Positions 29,244 through 37,955 of a stretch of 64,000 nucleotides of DNA are shown here, piece by piece. Each line of letters begins with the position of its first letter. Positions within the stretch are counted from its first letter, which is position 1. Position numbers and translations under genes: made by a program. This DNA is from Gordonia terrae (lineage in GTDB: Bacteria > Actinomycetota > Actinomycetes > Mycobacteriales > Mycobacteriaceae). Where the stretch lies: assembly GCF_001698225.1 (NCBI RefSeq), contig NZ_CP016594.1, positions 4,650,001-4,714,000 on the forward strand. The letters run 5' to 3'. The notes under the pieces were generated by a model. That model was not told where the DNA came from. It searched no databases and was given only the letters and a program-made list of their open reading frames with translations.

Positions 29244-30746
29244 TCACATCATCTTCTCGAGTAGCTCGATCTTGGTGGGTGGTTCGGTGGCGACGGAGTC
29301 GTATTCGGCCGTGACCCGCCCATCGCGGAGGACCACGATGCGGTGCCCGAGGCCGATCGCCTCGTCGAGGGTGTCGGCGAGTACGAGGACTCCCACGCCG
29401 CGCGCGGACAGGTCCCGGATCAGCCGGTAGACATCTTCTTTCGCGCCGATGTCCAGTCCGCGAGTCGGGTGGTCGAGGATCAACACCGACAATCCGTCAT
29501 CGCGAATCCACTTGGCCAGCACAGCTTTCTGCTGGTTTCCGCCGGACAGCCTTGCGATGTCGAGGTCAGGGTCGTCAGGTCGGATGTGCAACTGCCGAAT
29601 CCACTCGCGGGCCTCGTGCCGAGCGGCCGCGGCCCGTCCCCGGCGCCCGCGCGCGGGATGACTGAGGCAGATGTTGTCGGCGACAGAGGCGCCCGCGACC
29701 AACCCCTCGGACCGGCGCTCGGCCGGGAGATAGGCGACTCCGGCTGCCACTGCTTGTCTGGGTGACGCCGGGAGCAGACCGGAACCGCCGATCGACACCG
29801 TGCCCTGCGCCGGCTCGGCTCCGAAGATCGCCCGAGCGAACTCCTCTCGGCCCGACGACGCGACGCCGACCATGCACACGACCTCGCCGGGCCGAACGGC
29901 CAGGGAGACATCGTGGACACTGCCGGACACCGTGACGTTCCGGGCGTCGAGGACCGGGGGCGCCTCCTTCACGGGTTCACGTCTTCCGGTGCAGTAGATC
30001 TCGTCCGCGGCCTCCTTGCCGATCATCATCGCGTAGAGCTCTCGCTCATCGACGTCCGCCGTCGTGCGTTCGCCGACGAGTTTGCCGTCTCGCAGCACGT
30101 AGACGCGGTCGGAGAACCGCAGGACCTCGTCGAGCCGATGCGACACGAAGATCACCGAGCCGATCTCACGCAGCGCCATCACGCGACGGTGCAGGATCTC
30201 GATATCGGCCGGCTGCAGCACCGACGTCGGCTCGTCGAGGACGAGAAGGGGTGCGTGTCCCGACGAACGATCGCTCACCGCACGGGCGACCTCGATCATC
30301 TGCCGTTCGGCGAATCCCACGTCCTCGGTCGGGGTATCGGGAGCCACGGTGGAATCGACCAGGTCGAGCATGGCCTGCGCCGCCCGGCGACGGGCGCCGC
30401 GGCGGATCAGCCCGAGCCGGGCGAACTCCGATTCCGAGCCGAGCGTGAGGTTTTCGGCGACGGTCAGGTTCGGCAGGAGTGACTGTTCCTGGTGGACGAC
30501 GCCCACGCCGTGGCGGGCGGCATCGGCCGGGTCGGCGAAGACGAGCTCGGTGCCGTCGACCCGCATCACACCGGCGTCGGGACGATGTACCCCGGCGAGG
30601 ATCTTCAGCAGAGTGGACTTGCCCGCGCCGTTCTCTCCGATGAGGCCGATCACCTCGTGTTTGTGCACGGTCAGCGACACATCGTCGAGGACCACATTCG
30701 GTCCGTAGCGCTTGGTGATTCCGTCGAGTTGGAGCAACGGTGTCAT
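29244..30746 (-). CDS. Sugar ABC transporter ATP-binding protein, RbsA type with two nucleotide domains
   Basis: A 500-residue protein. The first domain (about 1-240) has Walker A GENGAGKST, an unusual signature segment GFAERQMIE and Walker B LLVLDEPTS. In the second domain Walker A is degenerate (GVASSGREEFARA), as is normal in RbsA-type proteins, while signature LSGGNQQK and VLILDHPTRG remain (His replaces the usual Glu after the Walker B Asp). The ATG at 30746 overlaps the permease stop by 4 bases; the frame is open far upstream but antisense-like there. It energises uptake through the flanking permeases. Confidence 0.93.
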   Translation of the reverse strand: MTPLLQLDGITKRYGPNVVLDDVSLTVHKHEVIGLIGENGAGKSTLLKILAGVHRPDAGVMRVDGTELVFADPADAARHGVGVVHQEQSLLPNLTVAENLTLGSESEFARLGLIRRGARRRAAQAMLDLVDSTVAPDTPTEDVGFAERQMIEVARAVSDRSSGHAPLLVLDEPTSVLQPADIEILHRRVMALREIGSVIFVSHRLDEVLRFSDRVYVLRDGKLVGERTTADVDERELYAMMIGKEAADEIYCTGRREPVKEAPPVLDARNVTVSGSVHDVSLAVRPGEVVCMVGVASSGREEFARAIFGAEPAQGTVSIGGSGLLPASPRQAVAAGVAYLPAERRSEGLVAGASVADNICLSHPARGRRGRAAAARHEAREWIRQLHIRPDDPDLDIARLSGGNQQKAVLAKWIRDDGLSVLILDHPTRGLDIGAKEDVYRLIRDLSARGVGVLVLADTLDEAIGLGHRIVVLRDGRVTAEYDSVATEPPTKIELLEKMM

Positions 30747-31780
30747 TTCACGACCCTCAATCGGTTGCGGGCGGGCCATCCGGTCGCGATCACCGCGGCG
30801 ATGATGATCACGCCTTGAGCGCCCTGCTGGATGTAAGGACTCGCACCTGAGAGCAGCAACCCGTTGCCCAGGACCACGAGGAGCAGGATTCCGACGAGCG
30901 CGTGCAATGGTCCGCCGCGGCCGCCGCTGAGCAGCGTGCCGCCGACCACGACCGCCGACAGGGTGAGGAACAGATTGCCCGAGCCGACACCGACGTCGCC
31001 GACACCGAGGCGGATCGTGGCGAGCACTCCGGCCAGTCCCGACATGAGCCCGGCGAAGGTGAACAGCACGATCTTCGTCCTGGTGACATTGATGCCGGTC
31101 ACCTTGCTGACCCCTTCGTCGCCGCCGACCGCGTACGTCTGCGTTCCGAGGGAGGTGCAGCGACACAGGAACCAGGTCAGCAGGAGCGCAGCGACGGCGA
31201 AGACGACGATGATCGGGATGCCGAGCCAGGCGCCCTGCGCCCACTCCCCCAGCCCCGCGTCCGCCAGTTGCGGTGTGCTGGTGCCGAACAGCACGGTCGC
31301 GACGCCGAGCCCCACGAACCAGGTGCCGAGGGTGACGAGAAACGAGGGCACCTTCGCGACCGCGTGGAGGACACCGTTCACGAGGCCGAAGAGCGCTCCC
31401 ACCCCGATGGCGATGACCACCGCGAACAGGCCCAGGTCGTTCCCGTTCACGCTGTTGGCCGCCAGCAGGACGAACGTCAGTCCGCTGGCCGCCATCACGC
31501 CCTCGATCGAGAGGTCGACGCTGCCGATCAGGACGACGAGCGTCGCTCCCATCGCGAGGATCAACGGGATCGCGGCCTGCTGGATGATCGCGTTCAGGTT
31601 GCCGAGTGTGAAGAACGAGTCGGCGGTGAACGAGAAGACGACACACAGTGCGACGAGCGCGACGAGCGGACCCACCGAACGCCCCCAGCGGGACAGCAGT
31701 ACCGACTTCTGGTCGTGCTCATCGGGAGCCGGCGGTCCGGCCTCCCCGGTCTCCGGCGGCACCGAAGTTGACGTGGTCAT
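30743..31780 (-). CDS. Ribose-type ABC transporter permease (first)
   Basis: A 345-residue membrane subunit. Hydrophobic segments start at SVGPLVALVALCVVFSFTA; the family motif MGATLVVLIGSVDLSIEGVM is present, as is VVVGGTLLSGGRGGPLHALV. A 25-residue acidic head precedes it. It begins 6 bases after the binding-protein gene. It is clearly different in sequence from the second permease gene. Confidence 0.9.
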   Translation of the reverse strand: MTTSTSVPPETGEAGPPAPDEHDQKSVLLSRWGRSVGPLVALVALCVVFSFTADSFFTLGNLNAIIQQAAIPLILAMGATLVVLIGSVDLSIEGVMAASGLTFVLLAANSVNGNDLGLFAVVIAIGVGALFGLVNGVLHAVAKVPSFLVTLGTWFVGLGVATVLFGTSTPQLADAGLGEWAQGAWLGIPIIVVFAVAALLLTWFLCRCTSLGTQTYAVGGDEGVSKVTGINVTRTKIVLFTFAGLMSGLAGVLATIRLGVGDVGVGSGNLFLTLSAVVVGGTLLSGGRGGPLHALVGILLLVVLGNGLLLSGASPYIQQGAQGVIIIAAVIATGWPARNRLRVVK

Positions 31781-31786
31781 GTCGGG

Positions 31787-32896
31787 TCACTCCTCATTGC
31801 TCAGTGAGTCGGGATCGATCGGTCCGACGATGCGCGAGAACGGATCTCGAACCGATTCCACGATCTCTTCGTCGGTGGGGCGCTCGAGGTACCGAGCAGC
31901 GTTGTCGCTCGTGATCAAGGTCTGGTCGACATAGAACTCACGCTGCAGGCGCGACAGGTCGGACACCTTCAGCTGCCCGGTCGCCACCTGGTGGCAGATC
32001 GCGAGCCCCATCGCGCCGTTGAAATAGGGGTCGGTGGTGTAGGTCGAGACCATCTCGCCGGCCTCGATGGCCTCGAGCCCCTCGGGTGTGGCGTCGGCGG
32101 CACTGGCGACCTTGATCTGGCCGGCCTTGCCCTTCTCGCGGACGGCCTGGAGTGCCCCGAGCGCCATCGAGTCGGTGGCGGCCCAGATCCCGTTCACCTT
32201 GTCCCCGTACTTGTTCAAGAGGGTCTGGGTGGTCGTGTAGGCCTTGTTCCGGTCGAAGTCGGCCGGTTGATTGTCGAGCACCACGACACCCGGGTGCCGC
32301 GCGATGCCCTCGGTGAATCCCTGGTAGCGCGTCTTGCTGATGTCGTTGGCCAGCAGCCCCTGGATCGCGATGACACCACCCTGGCCGCCGATGCTCGCTC
32401 CCAGGACGTCGCCCGTGTCAGCCCCTTCTTTCACGCCGTCGTAGCTCACGTACGACGCCCATCCGTCGCCGACGTCCCAGGGATGCAGGTCGGCCGGCTT
32501 GCTCCACTGGGTGACCGCACAGCCGCCGCTGTTCTGAACCGCGCGCACGATCGCCGGGGTGTCGGCACTGGTGTTGGGGTTGATGTTCAGCAGGACCTTC
32601 TTGCCGGTAGCCAGTACGGACTGCAGCTGCGACAGGGCGTTCTGGGAGTCGCCGCCGTACACGATCACCTTGAGATCGACGCCGACCGATTCGGCGTAGG
32701 CCTTGCTTCCCTCCACCCAGGCGGCTTCGTACGGATTGGTGAGCGAGCGCACCTCGGACACCATCAGCAGATCGTCGGCACCCGTGGTCGACCCGTCCTG
32801 CGAGCCGCAGCCGACGAGGGCGGCCGCGCCCAGGGCGGCCGCGACGACGAGGGTCGCACATCGCCGCAGTGGTCGAACGTGGTGAGTGTGTGGCAT
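31787..32896 (-). CDS. Sugar-type ABC transporter substrate-binding lipoprotein
   Basis: A 369-residue periplasmic-binding-protein fold of the ribose/galactose cluster. The signal peptide ends in a lipobox with the acylated cysteine at residue 30 (LVGC). LQSVLATGKKVLLNINPN and GIWAATDSMALGALQAVREKGK are typical of these receptors. It captures the substrate outside the membrane and heads the importer-ADH-ALDH operon. Two copies of the island's operator lie upstream (32912 and 33084). The ligand cannot be told from sequence; a sugar, polyol or sugar acid is likely. Confidence 0.92.
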   Translation of the reverse strand: MPHTHHVRPLRRCATLVVAAALGAAALVGCGSQDGSTTGADDLLMVSEVRSLTNPYEAAWVEGSKAYAESVGVDLKVIVYGGDSQNALSQLQSVLATGKKVLLNINPNTSADTPAIVRAVQNSGGCAVTQWSKPADLHPWDVGDGWASYVSYDGVKEGADTGDVLGASIGGQGGVIAIQGLLANDISKTRYQGFTEGIARHPGVVVLDNQPADFDRNKAYTTTQTLLNKYGDKVNGIWAATDSMALGALQAVREKGKAGQIKVASAADATPEGLEAIEAGEMVSTYTTDPYFNGAMGLAICHQVATGQLKVSDLSRLQREFYVDQTLITSDNAARYLERPTDEEIVESVRDPFSRIVGPIDPDSLSNEE

Positions 32897-32911
32897 GAAG
32901 ACTGCACCTCC

Positions 32912-32927
32912 TGTAAGCGTTTTCTAC
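32912..32927. promoter_or_regulatory. LacI-type operator A, before the importer operon
   Basis: TGTAAGCGTTTTCTAC, one of six related sites in the island (shared core around CGCTTTCT, central CG). It is 16 bases before the start codon of the binding-protein gene, where a bound repressor would block transcription. Confidence 0.75.
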
Positions 32928-33083
32928 AGTGATCGGGAACACATGTCAAGATCGTGGGGATGCCGACCACTCAACCGTGCAGATAGCGACATCGACGCTG
33001 TTCAGACCGGTTCGGCGACCGCCGGTCGGCATGGGCGGACGCACCCTCGCGGCAGACGCGCACGACCGCTCCCCGGGTCGCGC

Positions 33084-33099
33084 TGATAGCGCTTTCTCG
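33084..33099. promoter_or_regulatory. LacI-type operator B, distal site before the importer operon
   Basis: TGATAGCGCTTTCTCG, the same core as the other sites, about 172 bp from operator A. The pair could allow repression by looping. It lies 29 bases past the end of the acyl-CoA dehydrogenase gene. Confidence 0.7.
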
Positions 33100-33127
33100 A
33101 CGCGGTCGCCGGTGTCTGGCCGAACGC

Positions 33128-34306
33128 TCAGCCCGCGGACCGGAGCAGCGACCGGCTGATGATCAGGCGCTGCATCTCGCTGGTGCCCTCGTAGATCTTG
33201 GTGATCCGGGCATCGCGATACAGCCGCTCGACCTCGTAACCGCGGATGAACCCGTTGCCGCCGAACACCTGCAGCGCTGCGTCGGCGTGCCGAACACACG
33301 ATTCGGAGGCGTTGAGCTTGGCCATCGAGCACAGCACCTCGGCGTCGTCGTCACCGGAGTCGATGGCCCGGGCGGCAGAGACCGACAACGCCGTGGCGGC
33401 CTGCAACTCGGTGGCGATCGACGCCAGGGAGAAGGAGATGGCCTGGTTGTCGGCGATCGCCCTGCCGAACTGTTGCCGGTCGAGAGACTGTCGCACCGCG
33501 GCGTCGAGCGCCGCACGACTGATACCCAGGGCCAGACCCGAGATCCCGAGCCGCCCCTTGGCCAGGACCTTCATCATGTAGCCGAATGCCTGCCCCTCCT
33601 CACCGAGCAGCGCGGACTCCGCGAGTTCGGCATCGTCGAAGACGAGGCCACCGACCTGGGAAGCGCGTTGTCCCATCTTGTGTTCGTGGTATGCCCGACT
33701 CACCCCGGGAGTGTCGACATCGACGAGAAAGACCGAGATCCCGCCGCGCTTCCCCCGCTCCGGATCGGTCACGGCCAGCACCACCGCGAAGTCGGCGACC
33801 GGTGCGTTGTGGATGTAGATCTTCTCGCCGCGTAGACGCCACCCGGTCGAGGTTCGTTCCGCTCGCGTCGTGATGGACCCGAGATCCGACCCCGACCCGG
33901 GCTCGGTCAGCGCGTAGGCGCACCGCTTCTCGGCGCTCAGCATCGGGAGCAGGTACTCCTTCTTCTGATCATCGGTGCCGTAGGTGTTGAGGAGTGTGCC
34001 GAGGATCTCGACGAGACCGCATTGGTCGGCGATCGAGGCGTACCCGTACGAGAGGGATTCCATGACGAACAGGTAGTCGAGGGCGGTCCCTCCCGCGCCG
34101 CCGTCATCGTGCGGAACGGTAATGCCGAAGAGACCGATCTTACCCATTTCGGCGTAGATCTCTTCCGGAAAGCGTTCGGTCTCATCGAGTTCGGCGGCGA
34201 TCGGGCGGATGCGTTCGTCCACGAACTCGGCGACGAGCGCACGTTCGTCGGGTCCGAACACAGAGGTCGGGATGCGGCTGTGCGCCGTGCCGGGTGCGAA
34301 GGTCAT
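33128..34306 (-). CDS. Acyl-CoA dehydrogenase
   Basis: A 392-residue flavoenzyme that introduces a 2,3-double bond into an acyl-CoA. Markers are ALTEPGSGSDLGSITT (substrate and flavin binding), MGQRASQVGGLVFDD, GNGFIRGYEVERLYRDARI and the catalytic-base loop KIYEGTSEMQR with its glutamate. It is second in a two-gene unit after a CoA-transferase that could supply its CoA thioester. Short or medium, possibly hydroxylated, acyl-CoAs are likely substrates given the sugar-type context. Confidence 0.92.
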   Translation of the reverse strand: MTFAPGTAHSRIPTSVFGPDERALVAEFVDERIRPIAAELDETERFPEEIYAEMGKIGLFGITVPHDDGGAGGTALDYLFVMESLSYGYASIADQCGLVEILGTLLNTYGTDDQKKEYLLPMLSAEKRCAYALTEPGSGSDLGSITTRAERTSTGWRLRGEKIYIHNAPVADFAVVLAVTDPERGKRGGISVFLVDVDTPGVSRAYHEHKMGQRASQVGGLVFDDAELAESALLGEEGQAFGYMMKVLAKGRLGISGLALGISRAALDAAVRQSLDRQQFGRAIADNQAISFSLASIATELQAATALSVSAARAIDSGDDDAEVLCSMAKLNASESCVRHADAALQVFGGNGFIRGYEVERLYRDARITKIYEGTSEMQRLIISRSLLRSAG

Positions 34307-34345
34307 GTACTCACTCCTTGGTGTGATGGGCGATGCGGCCGTCGG

Positions 34346-35908
34346 TCAGGAGACCGCGCAGGCCGCGACCGACTCGAGCAGGTCCGGGTCCATCTGGGCC
34401 GGGGAGTCGATCAGCGGAACAAAATCCATGTGGGACAGGATGTCCCGTTCGATGTCGACACCGGGTGCGACCTCGACCAGCTCGAGGCCTCCGTCCACCA
34501 GACGGAACACGGCACGCTCGGTGACGACGAGGACGCGTTGCCCTCGGGCAGTGGCATGCGGACCGGAGAACGTCACCTGCTCCACGGTCCGGACGAACTT
34601 GCGAAGCCGGCCCTCCCGGCGGATGCACAATCGCCCGGCGACGACGTCGACGTCGAGGCCATCGGCAGTGAACGTGCCGCAGAAGATCACGGAGTCGGCA
34701 CTCTGGGAGATCTCCACGAATCCCCCGGGACCGTTGATCTCACCGGCAATCCGACTCACGTTGACCGATCCGGACGCGTCGATCTGCGCCATGCCGAGAC
34801 ACGTCGTGTCGATCAGCCCGCCGTTGATGAGATCGAACTGGGTGGTCGACGAGTGTACGACTTCGGGATGGATTGCGGCGCCGAATAAGTCACCGGACAG
34901 GGGCCGTCCGCCGATGATGCCCTGTTCGATGAGGACCGTGTTGTCCTCGGAGCGGCCGGCCGCAACCAGCGCGTCGATGACGAGCGACGGGATACCGAAG
35001 CCGACATTGAGGACTCCACCCCTACCGACCTCGGCAGCCGCGCGACGGGCGATGATCGCTCGCGCCCCAGACCGCGACGACGCCGAGATCGCATCCGGAG
35101 CGGGCGCCCCGGACCGGCAGAGCCGGTCGTCGTACTCCCCGTCGTGCGTCTGCCACTGCCCCGGGACCTCGACGACCATGTCGACGAGCGGTGCCGGCAG
35201 GTGGACCACATGGGGGTCCAGTACGCCGTCGCTGATGTTCTTGACCTGTGCGATGACCAGTCCGCCGGAGGCGCGAGCGGCCTGCGCCACCGATGTCGCG
35301 TCGAGCTGAGCGGCCTCGCCGGCCCATCCGATATTGCCGTTTCGATCCATCGTGTCGCCGCGCACGAGTGCAACGTCCACCCGAAACGGCTTGTAGCGCA
35401 GATATTCCTGTCCATCGAACTCGACCAGCTCGACGAGTTCGGCGGCCCCCCGCGCGGTGAACCGCCCGCCACCGCACCGGGGATCGGCGAACGTCCCCAG
35501 GCCCACCGTGGTGATGAGGCCCGGCCGACGGGCTCCGATCTCGCGGAACAGCTGACTGATCACCCCACCGGGCAACGCATAGGCCTCGAGTTGCTCACGG
35601 CGCGCCAGCTCGCGCAGTTCCGGCGACCAGGTCCACAGACCGCCGATCACCCGGGACACCATGCCGGGGTGCGCGAACCGTCCGGTCCCACCACCCATCC
35701 GATCACCCATGCCCAGGGCGTAGACCACGGTGAGGTCGCGCGGTTCGCCGGCGCCGAGGAATCTGGCTTCGAGCGCGGTCAGCAGCCCTTCGGGTTCGAG
35801 GATTCCCCCGCCCGCGCCCGTTATCGCCACGGTGGCGCCGGTCGGGATCGAGGCAACCGCCACATCTGCGGAAGTCACCACCGGCCGACGAGTGCCCCTA
35901 CTACGCAT
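34346..35908 (-). CDS. Fused two-domain family I CoA-transferase (first copy)
   Basis: A 520-residue enzyme with both CoA-transferase halves in one chain, like propionate or acetate CoA-transferases of the YdiF/Pct type. The N-terminal half has ITGAGGGILEPEGLLTAL; the C-terminal half carries VLIEQGIIGG, whose glutamate should form the glutamyl-CoA intermediate. The ATG at 35908 is chosen, but no Shine-Dalgarno is visible because an operator fills that place; GTG codons at 35881 and 35878 are alternatives. It should charge an organic acid with CoA for the adjacent dehydrogenase. Confidence 0.85.
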   Translation of the reverse strand: MRSRGTRRPVVTSADVAVASIPTGATVAITGAGGGILEPEGLLTALEARFLGAGEPRDLTVVYALGMGDRMGGGTGRFAHPGMVSRVIGGLWTWSPELRELARREQLEAYALPGGVISQLFREIGARRPGLITTVGLGTFADPRCGGGRFTARGAAELVELVEFDGQEYLRYKPFRVDVALVRGDTMDRNGNIGWAGEAAQLDATSVAQAARASGGLVIAQVKNISDGVLDPHVVHLPAPLVDMVVEVPGQWQTHDGEYDDRLCRSGAPAPDAISASSRSGARAIIARRAAAEVGRGGVLNVGFGIPSLVIDALVAAGRSEDNTVLIEQGIIGGRPLSGDLFGAAIHPEVVHSSTTQFDLINGGLIDTTCLGMAQIDASGSVNVSRIAGEINGPGGFVEISQSADSVIFCGTFTADGLDVDVVAGRLCIRREGRLRKFVRTVEQVTFSGPHATARGQRVLVVTERAVFRLVDGGLELVEVAPGVDIERDILSHMDFVPLIDSPAQMDPDLLESVAACAVS

Positions 35909-35909
35909 T

Positions 35910-35925
35910 GATGAACGCTTTCTAT
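35910..35925. promoter_or_regulatory. LacI-type operator C, at the CoA-transferase start
   Basis: GATGAACGCTTTCTAT directly abuts the start codon of the CoA-transferase gene. It shares CGCTTTCT with the other sites; its left half is weaker. Confidence 0.6.
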
Positions 35926-35973
35926 GTGGTGTCGCAACATACAACCTGCTTGGTGTTGTGAAGCGTATCTCAG

Positions 35974-35989
35974 TGTAAGCGCTTTCTCA
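35974..35989. promoter_or_regulatory. LacI-type operator D, best consensus match
   Basis: TGTAAGCGCTTTCTCA is the strongest of the set, with the symmetric core AAGCGCTT. It lies 66 bp before the first CoA-transferase gene and downstream of the lacI-family gene's stop. Confidence 0.75.
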
Positions 35990-36023
35990 ATAGGTAGCCC
36001 TGGTGGTCGCGGTCCCTCGCAGC

Positions 36024-37049
36024 TCAGCCGTGGAGGATGCGCGCCGGGCCGGTCGAGCGTCGGAGTACGACCTGCGCCGACAGCGGTTCGGGCGAATCGG
36101 GCCGCTCGTCGGAGTCGAGCATGACGCGCATGAGATCCCACGCGCGCCGCCCGAGCTGCGCCTTGGGAGACGTGACCGTCGTCAACGCCGGAGCAATGTG
36201 GCGCGCCAGGACGATGTCGTCGAAACCGGTGACCGAGATGTCCTCCGGCACCGACAGGCCGGCGTCGCGCAAGGCCGAGATGGCACCGATCGCACTCAGA
36301 TCGTTGAAGCAGATCAATGCTGTCGGATCATGTTCGAGCGCTTCCGGAACCGCCGCATGTGCACCTTCGACCGTCCCGTCAGCGCTGACGTGCGTCACCT
36401 GAAGACCGAATCCGACCGCGCTCTGCACCGCGCGCCACCGTTCCCGGTTCTGCCAGGCGAATTCCGATCCGCCCAGATAGACCGCACGGGTGTGCCCGAG
36501 CTGAGCCAGATGACTACACAGCTGCATCATCGGACTGAAGTTGTCGGCGACGACCATCGGCAGGTCGACGCCGAGTTCGATGCGGTTGACCAGGACCGCA
36601 GGGGCCTCCCGGCGTGCGAGCTGCTTGAGCCCGGCAGTCGGGATGCGGCTGGACAGGAGCATCAGCCCGTCGACCTGTCCGAGCAGGTCGAGAGCTGTGT
36701 TCAACTCCTCGTCGGGGTCACCGTTGGAGTCCGCGACGAGCATCCGGTAGCCGTTCTCCGCGGCGCCGCGGTGCATCTCGTTGACCACGTCGAAGAAGTA
36801 CGCATTCGTCAGGTCCGGCAGGATCACCCCGATGTTCCGCAGACTGCCGAGCGCCAGACCACGTGCGGCGCGGCTCGGGCGGTAGGCCAACTGATCGGCC
36901 GCCTCGTGGACCCGGTCGGCGAGCTCCTGCTTCACCTTGGAGGAACCACTCATCACGCGTGAGACCGTGGCTATGGAGACACCGGCGGCCTCGGCCACCG
37001 TCGCAATCGTCGGCCGCGACCGAGACCCCTCCGGGCGCTGTGTGGACAT
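36024..37049 (-). CDS. LacI-family transcriptional regulator of the catabolic island
   Basis: A 341-residue repressor. The N-terminal helix-turn-helix is TIATVAEAAGVSIATVSRVM with the hinge helix around RPSRAARGLALG. The rest is the periplasmic-binding-protein-like effector domain (NIGVILPDLTNAYFFDVVNE; DISVTGFDDIVLARHIAPAL). It has an operator of the shared type about 54 bp before its start, so it probably represses itself as well as the transporter, CoA and aldolase operons. The effector is presumably the imported compound or a metabolite of it. Confidence 0.93.
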   Translation of the reverse strand: MSTQRPEGSRSRPTIATVAEAAGVSIATVSRVMSGSSKVKQELADRVHEAADQLAYRPSRAARGLALGSLRNIGVILPDLTNAYFFDVVNEMHRGAAENGYRMLVADSNGDPDEELNTALDLLGQVDGLMLLSSRIPTAGLKQLARREAPAVLVNRIELGVDLPMVVADNFSPMMQLCSHLAQLGHTRAVYLGGSEFAWQNRERWRAVQSAVGFGLQVTHVSADGTVEGAHAAVPEALEHDPTALICFNDLSAIGAISALRDAGLSVPEDISVTGFDDIVLARHIAPALTTVTSPKAQLGRRAWDLMRVMLDSDERPDSPEPLSAQVVLRRSTGPARILHG

Positions 37050-37102
37050 GGTGGCGTCGTCCTCCTGATCGGCGTGACAAAGGCGGGTGGTGCTGGTCGA
37101 TC

Positions 37103-37118
37103 CGAGAAAGCGATTCCT
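37103..37118. promoter_or_regulatory. LacI-type operator E, before the regulator gene
   Basis: CGAGAAAGCGATTCCT, which on the minus strand reads AGGAATCGCTTTCTCG. Placed between the isomerase-like gene and the regulator start, it fits autoregulation. Confidence 0.65.
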
Positions 37119-37123
37119 GATGC

Positions 37124-37951
37124 TCAGGAGGATGGTAGCGGTTCACCGATCGAGGTCAGGGCTGCCGCCGCGGCGGCAACCGTCTCGGCAGCGGGCATCT
37201 TCCACCAGCGACTGCTGAGCACCTCGACCTCGACCAGGCCGGGGTAGCCCGCCGCTCGGCAGTCGGCAACGAAGGCGGCGATGTCGATCGCCCCCTCTCC
37301 CGGCATCCCCCGGCTCGTGAGCTCGTCGTCGATGGGCGTACACCAGTCGGCGAGCTGCACCGAAAGCATGCGGTCGCCGGACCCGATGATCTGTTCGCGA
37401 AGATCGGTTTCCCACCACACGTGGTAGGAGTCGACGGCGAGGCCGACCAGCGGATGCCCGATGCTCTCGGTCAGGGCGGCAGCCTCCCGAAGCGAGGTGA
37501 TCGCCGAACGCGTCGCCGCGAGCATCGGATGGAACGGCTCGACCGCCAGGGCCACCCCCGCCTCCACGGCGTACGGGATCAACTGCTCGATACCCTCGCG
37601 GATCTGACGGCGTGCGGAATCGAGATCTCCGGTGAGCGGTGGACCACACACGAGCACAAGGCAGTCGGCACCCAGCGCTCTTGCCTGGTCCACGGCCCGG
37701 CGGTTGTCGTCGAGTCTCTCCCGACGCAGCGATTCGGTCGGCTGGGGGAACATGCCACCGCGGCACACGCTGGTCACTCGTAGCCCCGCGTCGTCCAGCC
37801 GGCCACGAGCGTCGCGGAGATCAGTGCCCTCGAGGACATCACGCCACAGGCCAACCCCGCCGAACCCGTACCGAACGGCGAGGTCGAGCACCTCGTCGAG
37901 CGACGAACCGCGGATGGTCGCGGAATTGAGGCTGCACTCCGACAGTCGCAC
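37124..37951 (-). CDS. Xylose-isomerase-like TIM-barrel sugar isomerase/epimerase
   Basis: A 275-residue protein of the AP endonuclease 2-like barrel family. YGFGGVGLWRDVLEG, LAVEPFHPMLA (a metal-ligand glutamate), GLAVDSYHVWWE (metal Asp/His) and VQLADWCTP are visible, so a divalent metal site is likely. The start is a GTG at 37951, five bases behind the DUF993 stop, so the two are co-transcribed. It probably isomerises or epimerises a sugar or keto-acid intermediate; the exact reaction is unknown. Confidence 0.8.
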   Translation of the reverse strand: MRLSECSLNSATIRGSSLDEVLDLAVRYGFGGVGLWRDVLEGTDLRDARGRLDDAGLRVTSVCRGGMFPQPTESLRRERLDDNRRAVDQARALGADCLVLVCGPPLTGDLDSARRQIREGIEQLIPYAVEAGVALAVEPFHPMLAATRSAITSLREAAALTESIGHPLVGLAVDSYHVWWETDLREQIIGSGDRMLSVQLADWCTPIDDELTSRGMPGEGAIDIAAFVADCRAAGYPGLVEVEVLSSRWWKMPAAETVAAAAAALTSIGEPLPSS

Positions 37952-37955
37952 GGCG

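Noticed and set aside
30747..31646. 300-codon N-terminal extension of the ABC ATPase frame
   Set aside because: It overlaps the permease gene on the same strand in another frame and is Arg/His-rich without motifs. The ATPase starts properly at 30746 with a 4-base overlap.
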